This document shows positions 47,901 through 55,856 of a stretch of DNA of 64,000 nt, piece by piece. Below the pieces are notes generated by a model that saw only the letters and a list, made by a program, of their open reading frames with translations, did not search any database and was not told the origin of the DNA. The stretch is from Oscillospiraceae bacterium (GTDB taxonomy: Bacteria; Bacillota; Clostridia; UBA1212; UBA1255). The stretch lies in contig SVJB01000001.1 in assembly GCA_015069185.1 (NCBI GenBank), positions 1-64,000 of the forward strand, written 5' to 3'. Positions within the stretch are counted from its first letter, which is position 1, and the number at the start of each line of letters is the position of its first letter. The position numbers and the translations under genes were made by a program.

Positions 47901-49658
47901 TTATTTTTTCTTGGATTTGATTATAAACGCTGCACCGAGCACAAACATAACCTGAGCAATAGCTGCTGAGTTAGAACCTGCACAACAGCCTTTGTTTGGA
48001 TCATCAGTAGTAATAACAGGTGGTAAATCAGCTTCTGTCTTTAATTGAATTGAAATAGGAGAAAATTTATCTTCTTTCATCAAGTAATTCTTGTTGTTTG
48101 CATATTGCTCATACGCAGCATCCGGTTGCTGTGTCTTTATTTCAAAGTTAAGATAAAATGTAGCTTTCTCTCTTGTTAAGTTAGCTAAAGTGTCAGCATC
48201 AAGACCTAAACTTATACTTTTTACAGTGTTACTTGCGCTTGTAGCACTTTGCATAGTAGTCTTTGTGGTCTGACTCTTAACAGTTGCTAACAAAGACTTG
48301 CACATAATATCACGAGCTTCTTGAGTAATTCTGTTTTCTTCTAAACATCTATCAAAGAATTCAATATTTTTTAAACAGTCATTGATTGTAATATGGATAA
48401 GATTCTGCTGTTGAGGATCCTGTGACAAATCGCTATATGTCTGTGTGCCAAGAGCATCAATCTCAATTGTGATATCCTTAATCTTTACGTTTACTTGTGG
48501 AGTACCCAGCATAGGTGTTCCGTTAACAGGAACTGATTTGCCGTCTACCGTAGTTGTAAGAATGTCAGCTGCTGTCATATCTCTGGTATAATATGTAGGA
48601 TCATCTAAATAATCCTTTACCTTATCTCCATTGATATCTTCGATATCGTCGGCATATTTAAGTTTGAACATCTGAGCATAAGTCTGAAATACCTCATTAC
48701 TACTCTTGAATGTTTTTAATTCGTCTTGTTTAGCTTCATTAAAATCTGCTAGAGTTGCATAGTCAGAAGCTTTGGCTTGATATTCGTAAAGAGAAGGGGT
48801 AATTGATGTTCTTGACTCATCAGCAAGAAAAGCATCATAATCAGCATCGCTTACATAGTAAACGTAGTCAAGAGCCTTGGTATTAACGATTTTTCCGTTT
48901 GCATCGAATTTCTTGCTTGCATCTACTACTATGTATTCATCAGAATCAAACCATTTAGTCACCGGTTTACCTCTTTTTATCTCACCAGTTTTACGAAGAA
49001 CAGGGACATTTATGAAAAGTTCGCATCTTCTGCCATCATTACTTACCCAAATATTGTTGGAATTAATTGTATAACCATTTATATCAATTCTGTATGGATT
49101 TCCATCTGCGTCAGTCTCAACTGCCAGGGCATAACCATCGTCACCATATATAACATTAGGATTCTTATTAACATATGGGTCGCCATCATCATAAGGCTTT
49201 GTTAATCCGTAAAAGTTTGTAGAACCAATCTGCATAAGAACATTGCCGTCGTTAATATGATTATAAAAAGCAAAATTACTTGGCTTGGCTGCAGCAGTAA
49301 TATCAGGATAGATCTTATAGCTTGGATCATTTGATGATTGGATAACATAATAATCTCCGGCTTTGTTGCCACCTATTACAAGCTTATCAGCCTTCAGTGA
49401 AACGCCGTTCTTGTCTACATAAGCGTCACCCTCAGTAACAGTTGGATTAACAAAATAATATGAAGTCACATTTTTTACTGTTTTTTTGTAGTATTCCATT
49501 AAGACAGGACTCTCATAGTGGATAGTAATTGAATAGAAATCAAGACCGCCTGGACCAACTGTACGTGTTGTTTCATCGCCTTCTGCAGACACAACAGAAG
49601 AAACAGCAATCGTAAAGATAAGTACGAAAACAGTCAATAAGGTAATAAACTTTTTCAT
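47901..49658 (-). CDS. Large secreted protein with C-terminal sorting-like tail
   Basis: 585 aa: signal peptide (about 1-25), a long Asp/Tyr/Asn-rich extracellular region without a domain I recognise, and a tripartite C-terminus: CCAGSNS, a hydrophobic helix (AAIAQVMFVLGAAFII) and KSKKK. This layout resembles cell-surface sorting signals, with a Cys pair rather than LPxTG. Strong GGAGG before the ATG. It is monocistronic with its own promoter, operator-like palindrome and terminator. Confidence 0.75.
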   Translation of the reverse strand: MKKFITLLTVFVLIFTIAVSSVVSAEGDETTRTVGPGGLDFYSITIHYESPVLMEYYKKTVKNVTSYYFVNPTVTEGDAYVDKNGVSLKADKLVIGGNKAGDYYVIQSSNDPSYKIYPDITAAAKPSNFAFYNHINDGNVLMQIGSTNFYGLTKPYDDGDPYVNKNPNVIYGDDGYALAVETDADGNPYRIDINGYTINSNNIWVSNDGRRCELFINVPVLRKTGEIKRGKPVTKWFDSDEYIVVDASKKFDANGKIVNTKALDYVYYVSDADYDAFLADESRTSITPSLYEYQAKASDYATLADFNEAKQDELKTFKSSNEVFQTYAQMFKLKYADDIEDINGDKVKDYLDDPTYYTRDMTAADILTTTVDGKSVPVNGTPMLGTPQVNVKIKDITIEIDALGTQTYSDLSQDPQQQNLIHITINDCLKNIEFFDRCLEENRITQEARDIMCKSLLATVKSQTTKTTMQSATSASNTVKSISLGLDADTLANLTREKATFYLNFEIKTQQPDAAYEQYANNKNYLMKEDKFSPISIQLKTEADLPPVITTDDPNKGCCAGSNSAAIAQVMFVLGAAFIIKSKKK

Positions 49659-49721
49659 AAAAACCTCCTGTTTATTAAATAAATTGAATCATGAACACTA
49701 AAATGTGTTTTTAATAACGGA

Positions 49722-49750
49722 ATCTTAACACACTTAACTTATAATGTCAA
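49722..49750 (-). promoter_or_regulatory. Promoter of the secreted-protein gene
   Basis: Minus strand consensus TTGACA (49745-49750), 17-bp spacer, TAAGAT (49722-49727). Confidence 0.65.
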
Positions 49751-49769
49751 TTGATGATAGTATCAATTG
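49748..49769. promoter_or_regulatory. Palindromic operator candidate over the -35 region
   Basis: CAATTGAT, 6 bp, ATCAATTG: a perfect 8-bp inverted repeat that overlaps the upstream edge of the secreted-protein -35 box. The remaining gap to the rplU promoter (49770-49826) shows nothing notable. Confidence 0.45.
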
Positions 49770-49826
49770 TTAATTATTTATTAATGTGTACAGTAAAAAT
49801 ATATAACAAAAATTTCAATTTTATTC

Positions 49827-49855
49827 TTGACGTTACAGATGATTAATGATAAAAT
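49827..49855 (+). promoter_or_regulatory. Promoter of rplU-prp-rpmA
   Basis: TTGACG (49827-49832), 17-bp spacer, TGA-TAAAAT (49850-49855, extended -10). Confidence 0.75.
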
Positions 49856-49861
49856 TCAACA

Positions 49862-49967
49862 GTTGCCGCTCTGACGGGGCTCCTAAAATCTGTATTTGAA
49901 TAAAATACAGTGCCTTACGGGATTGTGACCGCGCACAGGTTGCAAAATACAGGCGAGATTGATAAGT
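49862..49967 (+). ncRNA. Ribosomal protein L21 leader
   Basis: The leader between the promoter and rplU has a hairpin ATCTGTATTTGAATAAAATACAG-type element (arms CTGTATTT / AAATACAG) and ends AGGCGAGATTG just before the ribosome site, as in the L21 leader of Firmicutes that allows autogenous control. Recognised by layout and the CGAGATTG end; a covariance search was not possible. Confidence 0.6.
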
Positions 49968-49982
49968 GGAGGTGCAAAAAAA

Positions 49983-50294
49983 ATGTATGCTATTTTAACT
50001 ACAGGTGGTAAGCAATATAGAGTAGAAGAAGGCGACGTCCTCTTTGTTGAAAAGTTAGATGTTGAGGCAGATGCAGCTGTTGTATTTGACAAGATTCTTG
50101 CTGTTTCATGTGATGATGATATCAAGTTCGGTGCTCCTTATGTTGAGGGTGCTACTGTTGAGGCTAAGGTTGTTAAGAATGGTAAGGGTAAGAAAATCCG
50201 TATCATCAAGCACAAGGCTAAAAAAGGTTACAGAAAGAGACAAGGTCACAGACAGCCTTATACACAGGTTACAATTGAGAAAATCAACGCGTAA
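49983..50294 (+). CDS. rplU: 50S ribosomal protein L21
   Basis: 103-residue L21 ([18 protein letters not shown] ... [15 protein letters not shown]). ATG 49983 follows GGAGGTG by 8 bases; the upstream in-frame start would overlap the leader. Confidence 0.98.
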   Translation: MYAILTTGGKQYRVEEGDVLFVEKLDVEADAAVVFDKILAVSCDDDIKFGAPYVEGATVEAKVVKNGKGKKIRIIKHKAKKGYRKRQGHRQPYTQVTIEKINA

Positions 50295-50309
50295 TTTTGT
50301 TTGTAATTT

Positions 50310-50648
50310 ATGATTAATGTTAAGATCTTCAAAAATAACAAAGGAGAGACAGTTAAGTTCACAGTCTCAGGACATGCAGGTTATGGACCGTTTGGCAAAG
50401 ATATAATATGTGCGGCCGTTTCAGCGATTACATACACTGCAGTCGGTTATTGTAAGGAGATAGGATATGACGGACAGTTTGTCGAAGAAGATGGTTATGC
50501 ATCATTTACACCTGAAGCAGTGGTAGATGAGCAAACAAAGACAAGGGCCAATGCATCACTTGATGCAATGTGCATAGGTCTCAGACAGATTGAGGCGTCA
50601 TACGGAAAGAAATATATAAGGATACACGAATTAATTCAGGAGGTGTAA
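50310..50648 (+). CDS. prp: Ribosomal-processing cysteine protease Prp
   Basis: 112 aa. Cleaves the N-terminal extension of ribosomal protein L27 in Firmicutes. The catalytic pair His22 (SGHAGYG) and Cys34 (DIICAAVSA) is present. It lies between rplU and rpmA as usual. Confidence 0.95.
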   Translation: MINVKIFKNNKGETVKFTVSGHAGYGPFGKDIICAAVSAITYTAVGYCKEIGYDGQFVEEDGYASFTPEAVVDEQTKTRANASLDAMCIGLRQIEASYGKKYIRIHELIQEV

Positions 50649-50653
50649 ACGAA

Positions 50654-50932
50654 ATGATCAGAGTTAATTTACAATTATTTGCTCATAAAAAAGGTCTGGG
50701 TAGCTCAAAGAACGGTAGAGATTCCGAATCAAAGCGTCTCGGTCTCAAGAGAGCCGATGGTCAGTTTGTTCTTGCAGGAAACATTCTCGTAAGACAAAGA
50801 GGTACCAAGATATATCCCGGTGAGAATGTAGGCATCGGTTCTGATTATACTTTATATGCATTAGTTGACGGAAAGCTTTCATTCCGCAGACTGGGCAAAG
50901 ATAAGAAGCAGGCAGTTGTTACTGAAGCTTAA
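50654..50932 (+). CDS. rpmA: 50S ribosomal protein L27 with Prp-cleaved extension
   Basis: 92 aa. The N-terminus [21 protein letters not shown] carries the 9-residue pre-sequence removed by Prp after Phe9 to expose the A/HKKG end that reaches the peptidyl-transferase centre. GGAGGTG overlaps the prp stop. Confidence 0.97.
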   Translation: MIRVNLQLFAHKKGLGSSKNGRDSESKRLGLKRADGQFVLAGNILVRQRGTKIYPGENVGIGSDYTLYALVDGKLSFRRLGKDKKQAVVTEA

Positions 50933-50953
50933 TTTTTCACAGATATAATAAAT

Positions 50954-51000
50954 AAAGACCGCTACCATACCTGATTGATATGTATAGCGGTCTTTTTGTT
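50954..51000 (+). terminator. Terminator of rplU-prp-rpmA
   Basis: Stem AAAGACCGCTA / TAGCGGTCTTT (50954-50964 with 50985-50995) with T run. Confidence 0.88.
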
Positions 51001-51030
51001 AACAAAAGAAATTATTAAAGAGGTATCAGA

Positions 51031-52350
51031 ATGTTCATTGATAGAGCGAATATTTTTGTTAAATCAGGTAGAGGCGGAGATGGTATTGTTGCTTTTCATC
51101 GTGAGAAGTATGTTAACGCCGGAGGACCTGACGGCGGAGATGGCGGTAAAGGCGGAGATATAATTTTCACCGTGGATACGGGCATGTCTACTCTTATGGA
51201 TTTTAGATATAAACGTAAATTTGCTGCTCAGAATGGTGAAAATGGACGTAAAAATAAAATGACCGGTAAGAGTGGCCAGGATCTTGTTGTTAAGGTGCCA
51301 CAGGGAACGGTTGTTAAGAATGCTGATACTGATGAGATTATTGCTGATCTTACTGATAAGGATCAGAGAGTTGTCATTGCCAAAGGTGGACGAGGTGGCC
51401 AGGGTAACATGCATTTTGCAACGTCAACCAGACAAATTCCGAATTTTGCACGGGCAGGGCACGAGGGTGTTGAGCTTAATCTGAAGCTTGAACTTAAACT
51501 TCTGGCTGATGTTGGTTTGGTTGGATATCCTAATGTTGGTAAATCAACACTTTTGTCTGTGTGCACAGCAGCAAAACCGGAAATCGCAGACTACCATTTT
51601 ACTACAATTGTTCCAAATCTTGGTGTTGTATTTAATGAGGGAGAGCGAAGTTTTGCGATTGCAGATATTCCGGGTCTTATTGAAGGTGCCAGTAGTGGAC
51701 TTGGCCTTGGTCATGAATTTCTGAGACATATTGAACGAACAAGATTAATTGTTCATGTGATTGATGTTTCAGGCAGCGAGGGAAGAGATCCATTTGATGA
51801 CTTTATAAAAATCAACGAGGAACTTATGCAATTCAGTAAAGACCTTGCTGAGAAGCCTCAGATTATTGCTTTGAATAAAACAGATATTGATTCAGATAAG
51901 GTTAGTGAATTTAAGGATAAGTACGCTGCCTGGCTTGATGAAAATAGTGAAAATATAACCGAAACATACGAAAACGGAGCTTGGAAAATTTTTGAAATAT
52001 CTGCAGCGACAAATACAGGCGTTTCTGAACTTATGTCATATTGTGGCAGCATTCTGGATAAGATGCCTAATAAACAAATGACAGTAGTTATAAAGGACGA
52101 AATAGCAGTTCATAAAGCACAGGCAGACGAAGAGTTATATACAATCAGAGTTGAGAATAACGTATATATTGTAGAAGGTAATTGGATTAAGAATGTGGTA
52201 GAATCTACCAATCTTGAGGATTACGAATCCATGGCATATTTTCAACGAATTATACGCAAGAAGGGTCTCATAGATGCTCTTGTTGCTAAGGGTATCAAAG
52301 AAAATGATACTGTTAAGATCTATGATATAGAATTTGATTATGTTGAATAA
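51031..52350 (+). CDS. obgE: Obg-family GTPase
   Basis: 439 aa. Glycine-rich Obg domain (GGPDGGDGGKGGDI), G domain with GYPNVGKST, DIPGLIEGAS, NKTD, and a C-terminal OCT domain (about 355-435). Links ribosome assembly and stress. Start ATG 51031 with AAAGAGG upstream. Confidence 0.97.
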   Translation: MFIDRANIFVKSGRGGDGIVAFHREKYVNAGGPDGGDGGKGGDIIFTVDTGMSTLMDFRYKRKFAAQNGENGRKNKMTGKSGQDLVVKVPQGTVVKNADTDEIIADLTDKDQRVVIAKGGRGGQGNMHFATSTRQIPNFARAGHEGVELNLKLELKLLADVGLVGYPNVGKSTLLSVCTAAKPEIADYHFTTIVPNLGVVFNEGERSFAIADIPGLIEGASSGLGLGHEFLRHIERTRLIVHVIDVSGSEGRDPFDDFIKINEELMQFSKDLAEKPQIIALNKTDIDSDKVSEFKDKYAAWLDENSENITETYENGAWKIFEISAATNTGVSELMSYCGSILDKMPNKQMTVVIKDEIAVHKAQADEELYTIRVENNVYIVEGNWIKNVVESTNLEDYESMAYFQRIIRKKGLIDALVAKGIKENDTVKIYDIEFDYVE

Positions 52351-52365
52351 TGGGGTTTATATATA

Positions 52366-52908
52366 ATGTACGAAAATAATGATCAGCTTACTGCGAATAA
52401 AGTGTTGATACTACACGTGCTGGATAGACTGGACTCCTTTGTTTCTGAACTTTATCTTTCAGAGATAATGTTAACACCAGGACTTGTCAATTACTTTTCT
52501 ATACAACAGGCAATAAGTCAACTTGTATCTATGGGATACATTGACAGAATCCTTGATAGCAATGGTTTGCCGGTTTTCTGCATCACAGATAAGGGACGTG
52601 ATATTGCGCAATCTCTTAGTTATATGATTGCCGGAGGGCTGGGTGCCAGATATGATAAATACATAGACGAGAATAAGGATAACATTTTACGCAAAATGAA
52701 TACAAATGCTGATGTATTTGAAGATGAGCATGATAATTATTATGTCAGATGTTATGTAAGAGAAGGTACTAATTGCATCGTTGACCTGAAGATTCCTGTT
52801 GGCAATAGAAAAGCAGCTTCGGCTATCGCTGAGGCGTGGAAGAACAATAGTACTAAAATGTATTTGGAGTTAACAGAATTGTTTTATAAATACGGAAATA
52901 TAAATTAA
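52366..52908 (+). CDS. DUF4364 winged-helix protein
   Basis: 180 aa. The N-terminal half looks like a winged helix (LTANKVLILHVLDRL...YFSIQQAISQLVSMGYI, then FCITDKGRDIA); the family DUF4364 is common in Clostridia and of unknown role, probably a transcription regulator. Its stop codon overlaps the purine-rich site of the next gene. Confidence 0.75.
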   Translation: MYENNDQLTANKVLILHVLDRLDSFVSELYLSEIMLTPGLVNYFSIQQAISQLVSMGYIDRILDSNGLPVFCITDKGRDIAQSLSYMIAGGLGARYDKYIDENKDNILRKMNTNADVFEDEHDNYYVRCYVREGTNCIVDLKIPVGNRKAASAIAEAWKNNSTKMYLELTELFYKYGNIN

Positions 52909-52922
52909 TGGAGGTAGTTAAA

Positions 52923-53282
52923 ATGAATTGTGGAAAATGTACATGGTTTATACCTGACGCTTTTTATCCTGAAACAGATAAAGGCGATTATGTAAGTCAT
53001 GAAGCTGTATGTGTGCTTAATACCGGTGAAAAAGACGCTAATATTTCAATAACACTATATTTTGAAAACAAGGATCCTATTGGTGGGTTCAAAGCTGTGT
53101 GTGGTGCAAAGAGAACAAATCATATCAGAATGGATAAGATTGTTAGTTGTGAAGGTAAGAAAGTAGAACGTGGAGTTCCTTATGCTATGCTGGTTGAGAG
53201 CGATGTTCCTGTAGTTGTTCAGTACAGTAGACTTGATACTACGCAAGCAGAGATGTCATTCATGGGATTGTTGGCTTACTAA
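52923..53282 (+). CDS. Sensory rhodopsin transducer-like protein (ASRT/DUF1362)
   Basis: 119 aa. The beta-sandwich family is named from the Anabaena sensory rhodopsin transducer; motifs GKCTWFIPDAFYPE, HEAVCVLNTGEKDA and PVVVQYSRLDTTQAE match. No rhodopsin is present; in Firmicutes such proteins lie near sugar genes, as here before rhaA, and may bind a carbohydrate-type ligand (inference). ATG 52923 follows GGAGG. Confidence 0.85.
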   Translation: MNCGKCTWFIPDAFYPETDKGDYVSHEAVCVLNTGEKDANISITLYFENKDPIGGFKAVCGAKRTNHIRMDKIVSCEGKKVERGVPYAMLVESDVPVVVQYSRLDTTQAEMSFMGLLAY

Positions 53283-53370
53283 AAATCAATCTTGCTTTTA
53301 TTTCATTATTATAGTATTCTTAACAAGATAAAAATTAGTAATTTACATAATTATGTAAGGAGTGAATAAA

Positions 53371-54624
53371 ATGGATTACGTTAAAGAAAGTTATGAACTT
53401 GCGAAAAAACGTTATGCAGAGATTGGTGTTGATACTGACGCTGTTCTCGAAAGACTTAAGAACATTCCGATTTCAATGCATTGCTGGCAGGGCGATGATG
53501 TTATCGGATTTGAGAATCCTGACGGAGAGCTGACAGGTGGTATCCAGACAACTGGTAACTACCCGGGTAAAGCACGTACTCCCGATGAGTTAAGAGCAGA
53601 TATTGAGAAAGCTCTTTCTATGATCCCGGGTAAGCATAGAATCAATCTTCATGCTATCTATGGTGATTTTGAAGGAAATGTTGAACGTGATAAGATTGAG
53701 CCTAAGCACTTTGCTAAGTGGGTAGAGTGGGCTAAGAAAAATGGTGTAGGTCTTGACTTCAACCCAACATGCTTCTCACATCCTATGTCTGCTGATGGCC
53801 TGACAATCAGCCACCCTGACAAAGAGGTAAGAGATTACTGGATTCGTCACTGCAAAGCTTGTCGTAAGATCGCTGCATATTTTGGTGAAGAGTTAGGTAC
53901 ACCTGCTGTTACAAACTTCTGGTTCCCGGACGGTATGAAAGATATTACTGTTAACAAGTATGGAATGAGAAAATATATGGCAGAGGGACTTGATGAGGTA
54001 TTTTCAGTGGAATATCCTGAAGAATATACTCTTGATGCTGTTGAGAGTAAAGTGTTTGGTATCGGTGCAGAGAGTTATACTGTAGGCTCAAATGAGTTCT
54101 GTACAGGATATGCCATCTCAAGAGGCAAGCTGGTTTGTCTTGACGCAGGACACTTCCACCCAACAGAAGTTATTTCTGATAAGCTTTCAGCTATTTTCTG
54201 CTTCTCAAAGGATGTACTGCTCCACGTAAGTCGTCCTGTAAGATGGGATAGTGACCACGTAGTTATCCTTAATGATGAGCTTAAGAACATTGCAGAGGAG
54301 CTTGTTCGTGGTAATTTCATTGAGAGAACACATATTGGTCTCGACTTCTTTGATGCAAGTATTAACCGTATCGCTGCATGGGTAATCGGTATGCGTAATA
54401 TGCAGAAAGCTCTGCTTCTTGCATTGCTTGAACCATCAGAGCAACTTAAAGAATATGAAGCAACTTTTGATTATACATCAAGACTTGCTATGCTTGAAGA
54501 AATCAAGACTTTACCTGCCGGTGCAGTTTGGGATTATTTCTGCCAGATTAACAACGTTCCTGTTGGTGACGCTTGGCTCAAAGAAGTAAAAGCATATGAG
54601 AATGATGTTTTACTCAAGAGATAA
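53371..54624 (+). CDS. rhaA: L-rhamnose isomerase
   Basis: Converts L-rhamnose to L-rhamnulose, 417 aa. Motifs include [25 protein letters not shown], the metal-binding [11 protein letters not shown] and DAGHFHPTE, and [14 protein letters not shown]. Start ATG 53371 after AAGGAGTG. No rhaB or rhaD is adjacent; the gene is alone with its own terminator, so the rest of the pathway must be elsewhere. Confidence 0.97.
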   Translation: MDYVKESYELAKKRYAEIGVDTDAVLERLKNIPISMHCWQGDDVIGFENPDGELTGGIQTTGNYPGKARTPDELRADIEKALSMIPGKHRINLHAIYGDFEGNVERDKIEPKHFAKWVEWAKKNGVGLDFNPTCFSHPMSADGLTISHPDKEVRDYWIRHCKACRKIAAYFGEELGTPAVTNFWFPDGMKDITVNKYGMRKYMAEGLDEVFSVEYPEEYTLDAVESKVFGIGAESYTVGSNEFCTGYAISRGKLVCLDAGHFHPTEVISDKLSAIFCFSKDVLLHVSRPVRWDSDHVVILNDELKNIAEELVRGNFIERTHIGLDFFDASINRIAAWVIGMRNMQKALLLALLEPSEQLKEYEATFDYTSRLAMLEEIKTLPAGAVWDYFCQINNVPVGDAWLKEVKAYENDVLLKR

Positions 54625-54657
54625 TCATAAGTTACATATTTACTTATATACATATGC

Positions 54658-54693
54658 AAAGAAGCTTCTCTGACGGGGCTTCTTTGTTTTTTT
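54658..54693 (+). terminator. Terminator of rhaA
   Basis: Stem AAAGAAGC / GCTTCTTT with T run (54687-54693). Confidence 0.8.
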
Positions 54694-54712
54694 CACAGAA
54701 TTGAGGAAATTA

Positions 54713-55576
54713 ATGAAATCAAAAGTATATTTTACACGTATTATTTCACCTGAAAAAGTTCTTGAATTATACAATCGATTGGGCATTGAGCTTCCGGGCA
54801 AAGTGGCTGTCAAGGTTCATTCAGGTGAAAAGGGGAATCAGAATTTTCTTCGTCCGGAATTTTGGAAACAAATTATAGATCATACCGGCGGAGTTGTCGT
54901 AGAATGCAACACTGCCTACGAAGGAATGCGTAATACAACTGAGAAACATATGCAACTTATGAAAGAACATGGTTGGAGTGACCTGTATGAAGTTGATATA
55001 TTAGACAGCAAGAAACCGGATATGATGTTACATATCAAGAATGGTAAACATCTATTAAAGAATCATGTTGGTCAGAATCTTATGAGATATGATTCGCTAT
55101 TAGTGCTTTCACATTTTAAAGGTCATCCTATGGGTGGCTTTGGTGGAGCTTTGAAACAATTGTCTATAGGTATTGCATCCGGAAGGGGTAAGGCTCTGAT
55201 ACATGGAGTGGGAAACGCAGATAATTTCTGGACTTCTGATCATAATAGTTTTCTGGAATGCATGGCAGAAAGTGCATCTTCAGTAGTTGATTTTTTTAAA
55301 GGCAATGCAGTTTACATTAATGTTATGAAGAATATGTCGGTAGATTGTGATTGTTGTTCAGTGGCAGAGGATCCATGTATGAATGACATTGGAATTCTTG
55401 CATCGCTAGATCCTGTTGCAGTTGATAAGGCATGCTTGGATCTTGTATATAAATCAGATGATCCTGGTAAATATCGCATGATTGAGAGAATAGAGTCAAA
55501 AAATGGAGTGCTGACGATTGAAGCTGCTGAAAAGCTTGGCATAGGTACTACACAATATGAACTGATAGAACTTTAA
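54713..55576 (+). CDS. DUF362 protein
   Basis: 287 aa. DUF362 family: KVAVKVHSGEKGN, SHFKGHPMGGFGGALKQLSIG, LDPVAVDKACLDLVY. Some members carry a ferredoxin domain; this one has only the cysteine cluster CDCCSVAEDPC (about residues 208-218), which could hold a metal centre. Function unknown. ATG 54713 follows GAGGAAA. Confidence 0.85.
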   Translation: MKSKVYFTRIISPEKVLELYNRLGIELPGKVAVKVHSGEKGNQNFLRPEFWKQIIDHTGGVVVECNTAYEGMRNTTEKHMQLMKEHGWSDLYEVDILDSKKPDMMLHIKNGKHLLKNHVGQNLMRYDSLLVLSHFKGHPMGGFGGALKQLSIGIASGRGKALIHGVGNADNFWTSDHNSFLECMAESASSVVDFFKGNAVYINVMKNMSVDCDCCSVAEDPCMNDIGILASLDPVAVDKACLDLVYKSDDPGKYRMIERIESKNGVLTIEAAEKLGIGTTQYELIEL

Positions 55577-55580
55577 TAGT

Positions 55581-55614
55581 AAAAAAAGAACCATTTGAAA
55601 ATGGTTCTTTTTTT
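55581..55614. terminator. Bidirectional terminator between DUF362 and tRNA-Glu
   Basis: AAAAAGAACCATTT / AAATGGTTCTTTTT stem flanked by A and T runs; serves both the plus-strand gene and the minus-strand tRNA. Confidence 0.9.
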
Positions 55615-55615
55615 A

Positions 55616-55687
55616 TGACTCATAGGAGAATCGAACTCCTGTTTCCGCCGTGAGAGGGCGGCGTCTTAGCCGCTTGACCAATGAGCC
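55616..55687 (-). tRNA. tRNA-Glu (anticodon CTC)
   Basis: 72 nt on the minus strand: acceptor GGCTCAT / ATGAGTC, D arm GGTCAAGCGGCTAAGAC, anticodon arm CCGCC-CTCTCAC-GGCGG, T arm with GTTCGATTC, discriminator A. CCA not encoded. Confidence 0.96.
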
Positions 55688-55696
55688 GACTTGAGA

Positions 55697-55725
55697 ATAA
55701 TACTATAGGTCGTGATAAATGTCAA
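55697..55725 (-). promoter_or_regulatory. Promoter of tRNA-Glu
   Basis: Minus strand TTGACA (55720-55725), 17-bp spacer, TATTAT (55697-55702). Confidence 0.75.
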
Positions 55726-55769
55726 CAGGCAAATTTAAAAAAATTAAGTTTTCTAAAAATAAATAAAAG

Positions 55770-55783
55770 CGAACAAATGTTCG
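55770..55783. promoter_or_regulatory. LexA (SOS) box 1, perfect consensus
   Basis: CGAACAAATGTTCG fits the Gram-positive LexA consensus CGAACRNRYGTTCG at every position and extends to GCGAACAAATGTTCGC. It lies 10 bp upstream of the -35 of the TerB-N operon. Confidence 0.75.
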
Positions 55784-55792
55784 CGATGTGTA

Positions 55793-55821
55793 TTGAAATC
55801 ACGAACAAGTGGTGGTACAAT
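55793..55821 (+). promoter_or_regulatory. Sigma-A promoter of the TerB-N operon
   Basis: TTGAAA (55793-55798), 17-bp spacer, TACAAT (55816-55821), 36 bp before the start codon. Confidence 0.7.
55802..55815. promoter_or_regulatory. LexA box 2, degenerate, between -35 and -10
   Basis: CGAACAAGTGGTGG keeps the whole left half and RNRY core of the LexA consensus, and 3 of 5 right-half bases. It is centred 32 bp (about three helical turns) from box 1. Confidence 0.45.
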
Positions 55822-55856
55822 AATTGAGATTAATGACATGAGAAGGGAGGATCCTG

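Noticed and set aside
53283-53370. Riboswitch or strong promoter before rhaA
   Set aside because: Only an AT-rich gap with no convincing -35/-10 pair or structure.
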